Assembly (NCBI GenBank): GCA_013286765.1
Contig: JABDFB010000106.1
Coordinates: 1 to 6,167 of the forward strand
Source of the DNA: Deltaproteobacteria bacterium
Lineage (GTDB): Bacteria > Bdellovibrionota > UBA1018
Reading direction: 5' to 3'
DNA length: 6,167 nt
Shown here: piece after piece, positions 3,586 through 6,167 of the stretch
Position numbering within the stretch: position 1 is the stretch's first letter
Layout: each line of letters begins with the position of its first letter
The notes under the pieces: model-generated
What the model was told of the DNA's origin: nothing
Seen by the model: only the letters and a program-made list of their open reading frames with translations
Database searches by the model: none
Translations under genes and position numbers: made by a program

Positions 3586-5982
3586 TCAGTGATAGGGTCT
3601 TTCTTTTTGAGTGCGTAGCGGGGCATTATCCAAATGGCTCGTAAAATCAGCGAATGCGTCCAAAATATTTCTTATGTTCAATGGCTTCGGAGCTGTCCGT
3701 AAAACCTGATCTACTTTCAGTGTATAATACTCAACAATATCTTGTCGCACTCCCGAAAACTGCAGCTCATCAATTCCTGCCATCTTCGCTGCAAAATATT
3801 GCACCGCGATCGACATTCCAAGGCTTTGCCCAAAAACTCCGGCGGTCCATGGTCCTGTAATTATTTTTATTCTCATTTTGCCTTGGTCAAGATTATACGT
3901 CTTTGACAGACTAAAACCCAATACTGCATTATTATACATATCATAGATATTATCCTCTAACCCTTTATAAGGTTTACCCCGATCGCCAGGTCTTACCTTC
4001 GGACCCGCTAATGCAAGCATCTGAACGGAAGGGGAATGACGATACTCATCAAAAGAATTAGCAACTTCGAATTTCGCTTCCTTCATGCCTGATAAATTGT
4101 CGTTTAGATTCTTCGGTATCATTCTATATATCAGTCCCGTGATGAGTTTTGGATCAGCCGAACGAGGATGCGCATAGGGTCGATCCTGATCACTTTTACC
4201 ATGTCGGGTAAAAATTTCGTTATTGAAAGATTCATAGTTATTATGTACGGCACAAAGACTAGCAAAATCAAATGATTCGAGGGCCTGACTCTCTTCCTGC
4301 GCCAATCCTTTTCCTAAATAGTCACCTCCTAAGCTGGAATTAGCAAAATTTACATAGACAACCGCAGTATGTGCAGCTAACGGGCCATGAACAGAATTTA
4401 CCCCTCCTGGGTCCGCAAAATTCATCCAGGTGACGCCCTCGTCACGAGTATAAGTAACGCGGAGCGGTTTTTCCGGAAGCGTCACGGAAATAAAGTCCGA
4501 GGGATCTCTCTGAGGGAGGCGCGGATCAAATCCAACAACACCGATCTCTTCCTGCCTCAAAGGATCCTCACTCTTAAGTCCTTCATATATATTTATTTGA
4601 CGTCGGAACACCTTTGCCTTATTCTTGACGATCTGCCGGTTCTCTGGAAATTGATAGGGTTCACCTGCTAGATTAAATCCCTGTTCCATCTGCTTAAGAC
4701 GGCGTTCAAAAATTCGTCGACTTTCTTTGAACAGTTGGTCCCTCAAAACAAATGTAGGCAAATACGGTCTTTTTGACCGTAGAGTACCCTGAGCCGTATC
4801 AGCACTCTTTGTATCGGCAGAAACTGTTTGAGATGGATCTGCATGAGCATGAACTGTTGATGAACCTGAACCACCACTTAAAGTTGTCGAAAGGCTGCCA
4901 TCGTAAAGAAAAGAAAAGGACTCGTTACTAGTAGAACCGGCACCTAAATTACTGGACGGTGCATAGGAATCTTCATCAAATCCCCCATTTGCATACATTG
5001 TGGCTACCTTTATGGCACTACTGCCGGACCCACTCAAACTCGACGCTGGGAAACCCGTTATTGACCATGGCCGTAACGTCTTCGAAGACGACGGCATATG
5101 CAAGCTAGAGCTACTCTTAAGAGTATAAGGAGCGGTGGACGAAAGTATATAGGATGACCCTGAACCACCTGATCCTCCTGAAACTGTAACCGTAGCCGTA
5201 CTGGAAGAAGTGGATGTGCTTTTAGGCAGTAAGTGCTTAGGTAAATTGACGACTCCTCCTCTTCCCACAATAATCGGCTCCTTTAGTAAAAAGGTAGACG
5301 AAGCACGTACTCTTACCAAGGTAGGCGAGGCATGGCCTGAGGCAGGTTCAAAGATAATAGGTTCCTTGTCAGATACCCCTCTGCTCTCCAAATCGCGTAT
5401 GAGCGCTCTCAAACTAATTCTCCTACTTTTAAAGAGCTCATCAAACACTTCCAGAAGCGCGACGTCTTGAATACGTTTTCCATTTTTATCATTTAAAATA
5501 TCAATCACATACTGCAGCAATCCCAAACTCAAACTACTCACCACCTCTTTTTCCCCGTTGTTAAGGTGAATTAACCCCCTATCATCTACCTTGACATACT
5601 TGGATTTTAGATAGCTAGAAATATCCTCCAGATTGATTCCTTCTCGCTTACCTGCATCTTGTTCTGCCTGCAGTCGATCCAGAATAGGGACGAGATCATC
5701 CAGTTCTTTTACTTTCACACCAATAATATTTGCCAGTTCGGTACACCCAGGGCTGGTATGACCGCGGGCCTGGCTATGAGTTATCAATTCAGCCAAGTGT
5801 TTTGGACTGACGAGTTCGACGGTTTTTTGAGTTGGATGCCGTTTTACAAATAATTTTTGTCTTCCATCTCCTTCGTGGGCCCTGAAAAACCATTGCAATT
5901 CCGCAAAAGCAGGGAGGCTACCACATAGCGCAGCACCAATAAGAATAAGGAAGAATAAAACTCGGAAGAGATAGGGCCTCAC
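3586..5982 (-). CDS. Exported multidomain protein with C-terminal poly(ADP-ribose) glycohydrolase (PARG)-like macrodomain
   Basis: This 798-residue protein starts at GTG 5982, preceded by AGAGG at 6-nt spacing. Residues 1-27 are a classical Sec signal peptide (MRPYLFR, hydrophobic core, cleavage after AFA). Residues 28-250 are mixed alpha/beta with no family I recognise. Residues 254-385 are a low-complexity Ser/Thr/Gly/Ala linker. Residues 405-475 are basic and helical. The C-terminal part matches PARG_cat: VYVNFANSSLGG (542-553), the catalytic QEE (562-564, equivalent to human Glu755/Glu756), and the phosphate loop TGPWTAGVFG (709-718), matching TGNWGCGAFG. After the loop, QYFAAKMAGIDELQFSG (728-744) fits the family's ILAAA..RDVVYFTFG. 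PARG cleaves the ribose-ribose bonds of poly(ADP-ribose), so activity on ADP-ribosylated targets outside the cytoplasm is inferred. The third Gly of the GGG motif is Asp554. The gene ends TGA CGT TAG, a near-tandem stop. Family call fairly sure; activity and substrate unknown. Confidence 0.8.
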   Translation of the reverse strand: MRPYLFRVLFFLILIGAALCGSLPAFAELQWFFRAHEGDGRQKLFVKRHPTQKTVELVSPKHLAELITHSQARGHTSPGCTELANIIGVKVKELDDLVPILDRLQAEQDAGKREGINLEDISSYLKSKYVKVDDRGLIHLNNGEKEVVSSLSLGLLQYVIDILNDKNGKRIQDVALLEVFDELFKSRRISLRALIRDLESRGVSDKEPIIFEPASGHASPTLVRVRASSTFLLKEPIIVGRGGVVNLPKHLLPKSTSTSSSTATVTVSGGSGGSGSSYILSSTAPYTLKSSSSLHMPSSSKTLRPWSITGFPASSLSGSGSSAIKVATMYANGGFDEDSYAPSSNLGAGSTSNESFSFLYDGSLSTTLSGGSGSSTVHAHADPSQTVSADTKSADTAQGTLRSKRPYLPTFVLRDQLFKESRRIFERRLKQMEQGFNLAGEPYQFPENRQIVKNKAKVFRRQINIYEGLKSEDPLRQEEIGVVGFDPRLPQRDPSDFISVTLPEKPLRVTYTRDEGVTWMNFADPGGVNSVHGPLAAHTAVVYVNFANSSLGGDYLGKGLAQEESQALESFDFASLCAVHNNYESFNNEIFTRHGKSDQDRPYAHPRSADPKLITGLIYRMIPKNLNDNLSGMKEAKFEVANSFDEYRHSPSVQMLALAGPKVRPGDRGKPYKGLEDNIYDMYNNAVLGFSLSKTYNLDQGKMRIKIITGPWTAGVFGQSLGMSIAVQYFAAKMAGIDELQFSGVRQDIVEYYTLKVDQVLRTAPKPLNIRNILDAFADFTSHLDNAPLRTQKERPYH
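3748..4362 (-). other. PARG-like catalytic macrodomain region
   Basis: This is the part (residues about 541-745) that carries the recognisable family signatures. FAN, GG-X8-QEE and the TG-W--G-FG loop occur in the order and approximate spacing of eukaryotic-type PARG. It is less like the short bacterial TIGR02452-type domain, as far as can be judged by eye. Confidence 0.7.
4849..5223 (-). other. Ser/Gly-rich low-complexity linker of the PARG-like protein
   Basis: Residues about 254-378 are dominated by Ser, Thr, Gly and Ala, with runs such as STSTSSSTATVTVSGGSGG. Such stretches usually act as flexible linkers in exported proteins. The segment separates the unknown N-terminal region from the enzymatic region. 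Confidence 0.75.
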
Positions 5983-5988
5983 TTTTTA

Positions 5989-5993
5989 CCTCT
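5989..5993 (-). promoter_or_regulatory. Ribosome binding site for the PARG-like gene
   Basis: AGAGG on the minus strand lies 6 nt before the GTG start at 5982 and supports that start over downstream ones, which would remove the signal peptide. Confidence 0.65.
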
Positions 5994-6023
5994 ATTTAAT
6001 AGAATAACGCAGCAGGCCTAAAA

Positions 6024-6053
6024 TTGAAAGATGAATGGTGCTAAAAATAGAAT
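6024..6053 (+). promoter_or_regulatory. Candidate plus-strand promoter near right edge
   Basis: TTGAAA (6024-6029, 5/6) and TAGAAT (6048-6053, 5/6) are separated by 18 bp. They would start transcription near 6060, about 20 nt before an ATG at 6079 that opens a frame to the window edge. The region is AT-rich, so chance matches are common. Confidence 0.35.
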
Positions 6054-6078
6054 GAAATAGAATAAATTTATTAAATCT

Positions 6079-6167
6079 ATGCTAAAGAATTTACGCTATG
6101 AATCCGAACAGTTGCATGTGAAGATACGATTTTCAAGTAAATCCAAGTTTCTCTTTTATCCAGTGCT
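6079..6167 (+). CDS. Possible start of a plus-strand gene running off the right edge
   Basis: ATG 6079 opens a frame with no stop for 29 codons to the end of the window, beginning MLKNLRYESEQLHV. A TAG lies in frame at 6058-6060. No Shine-Dalgarno sequence is evident, but a candidate promoter sits upstream. The residues alternate polar and hydrophobic, as in beta strands. Too little is visible to assign a family, and a frame this short can occur by chance. Confidence 0.3.
   Translation, partial: MLKNLRYESEQLHVKIRFSSKSKFLFYPV

Noticed and set aside
4387..4671. Plus-strand frame of 94 codons inside the PARG-like gene
   Set aside because: It lies wholly opposite a well-supported coding region and shows no domain, signal or ribosome binding site.
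6061..6072. 12-bp palindrome AATAAATTTATT and three copies of ATAGAAT near the right edge
   Set aside because: They are short, A/T-only or nearly so, in an AT-rich intergenic region, and expected by chance.

Overview
The window is about 6.2 kb of fairly AT-rich bacterial DNA. The genes read as those of a Gram-negative or other diderm bacterium: several products carry export signals, and one is a periplasmic-type cell-wall amidase. Spacing is compact, with convergent 3' ends and a 36-bp divergent gap. There is no phage, IS, tRNA, rRNA or CRISPR signal. The sequence alone does not settle the taxon.

Layout, left to right. (1) Positions 1-576, minus strand: the N-terminal 192 residues of a membrane-anchored protein that runs off the left edge. 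Its soluble part weakly resembles the erythromycin-esterase/ChaN fold. (2) 577-807: AT-rich intergenic region with candidate promoters and a small inverted repeat. (3) 808-1524, plus: exported protein of unknown function. (4) 1513-2538, minus: mutY (A/G-specific adenine glycosylase), complete in all domains but interrupted by one in-frame TGA where the family usually has Trp. (5) 2575-3543, plus: N-acetylmuramoyl-L-alanine amidase (Amidase_3) with a (Gln-Asn) hexamer-repeat tract ahead of its signal peptide. (6) 3586-5982, minus: a 798-residue exported protein with an unknown N-terminal region, a long Ser/Gly linker and a C-terminal poly(ADP-ribose) glycohydrolase-like macrodomain. (7) 5983-6167: AT-rich intergenic region, possibly with the start of another plus-strand gene.

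The genes do not form one operon: every neighbouring pair is convergent or divergent. The shared theme is the cell envelope or exterior. All four non-mutY genes in full view or with a visible N-terminus carry a signal peptide or N-terminal membrane segment. The two observations most worth following are the exported PARG-like enzyme, a hydrolase of ADP-ribose polymers placed outside the cytoplasm, and the single UGA in an otherwise intact mutY.
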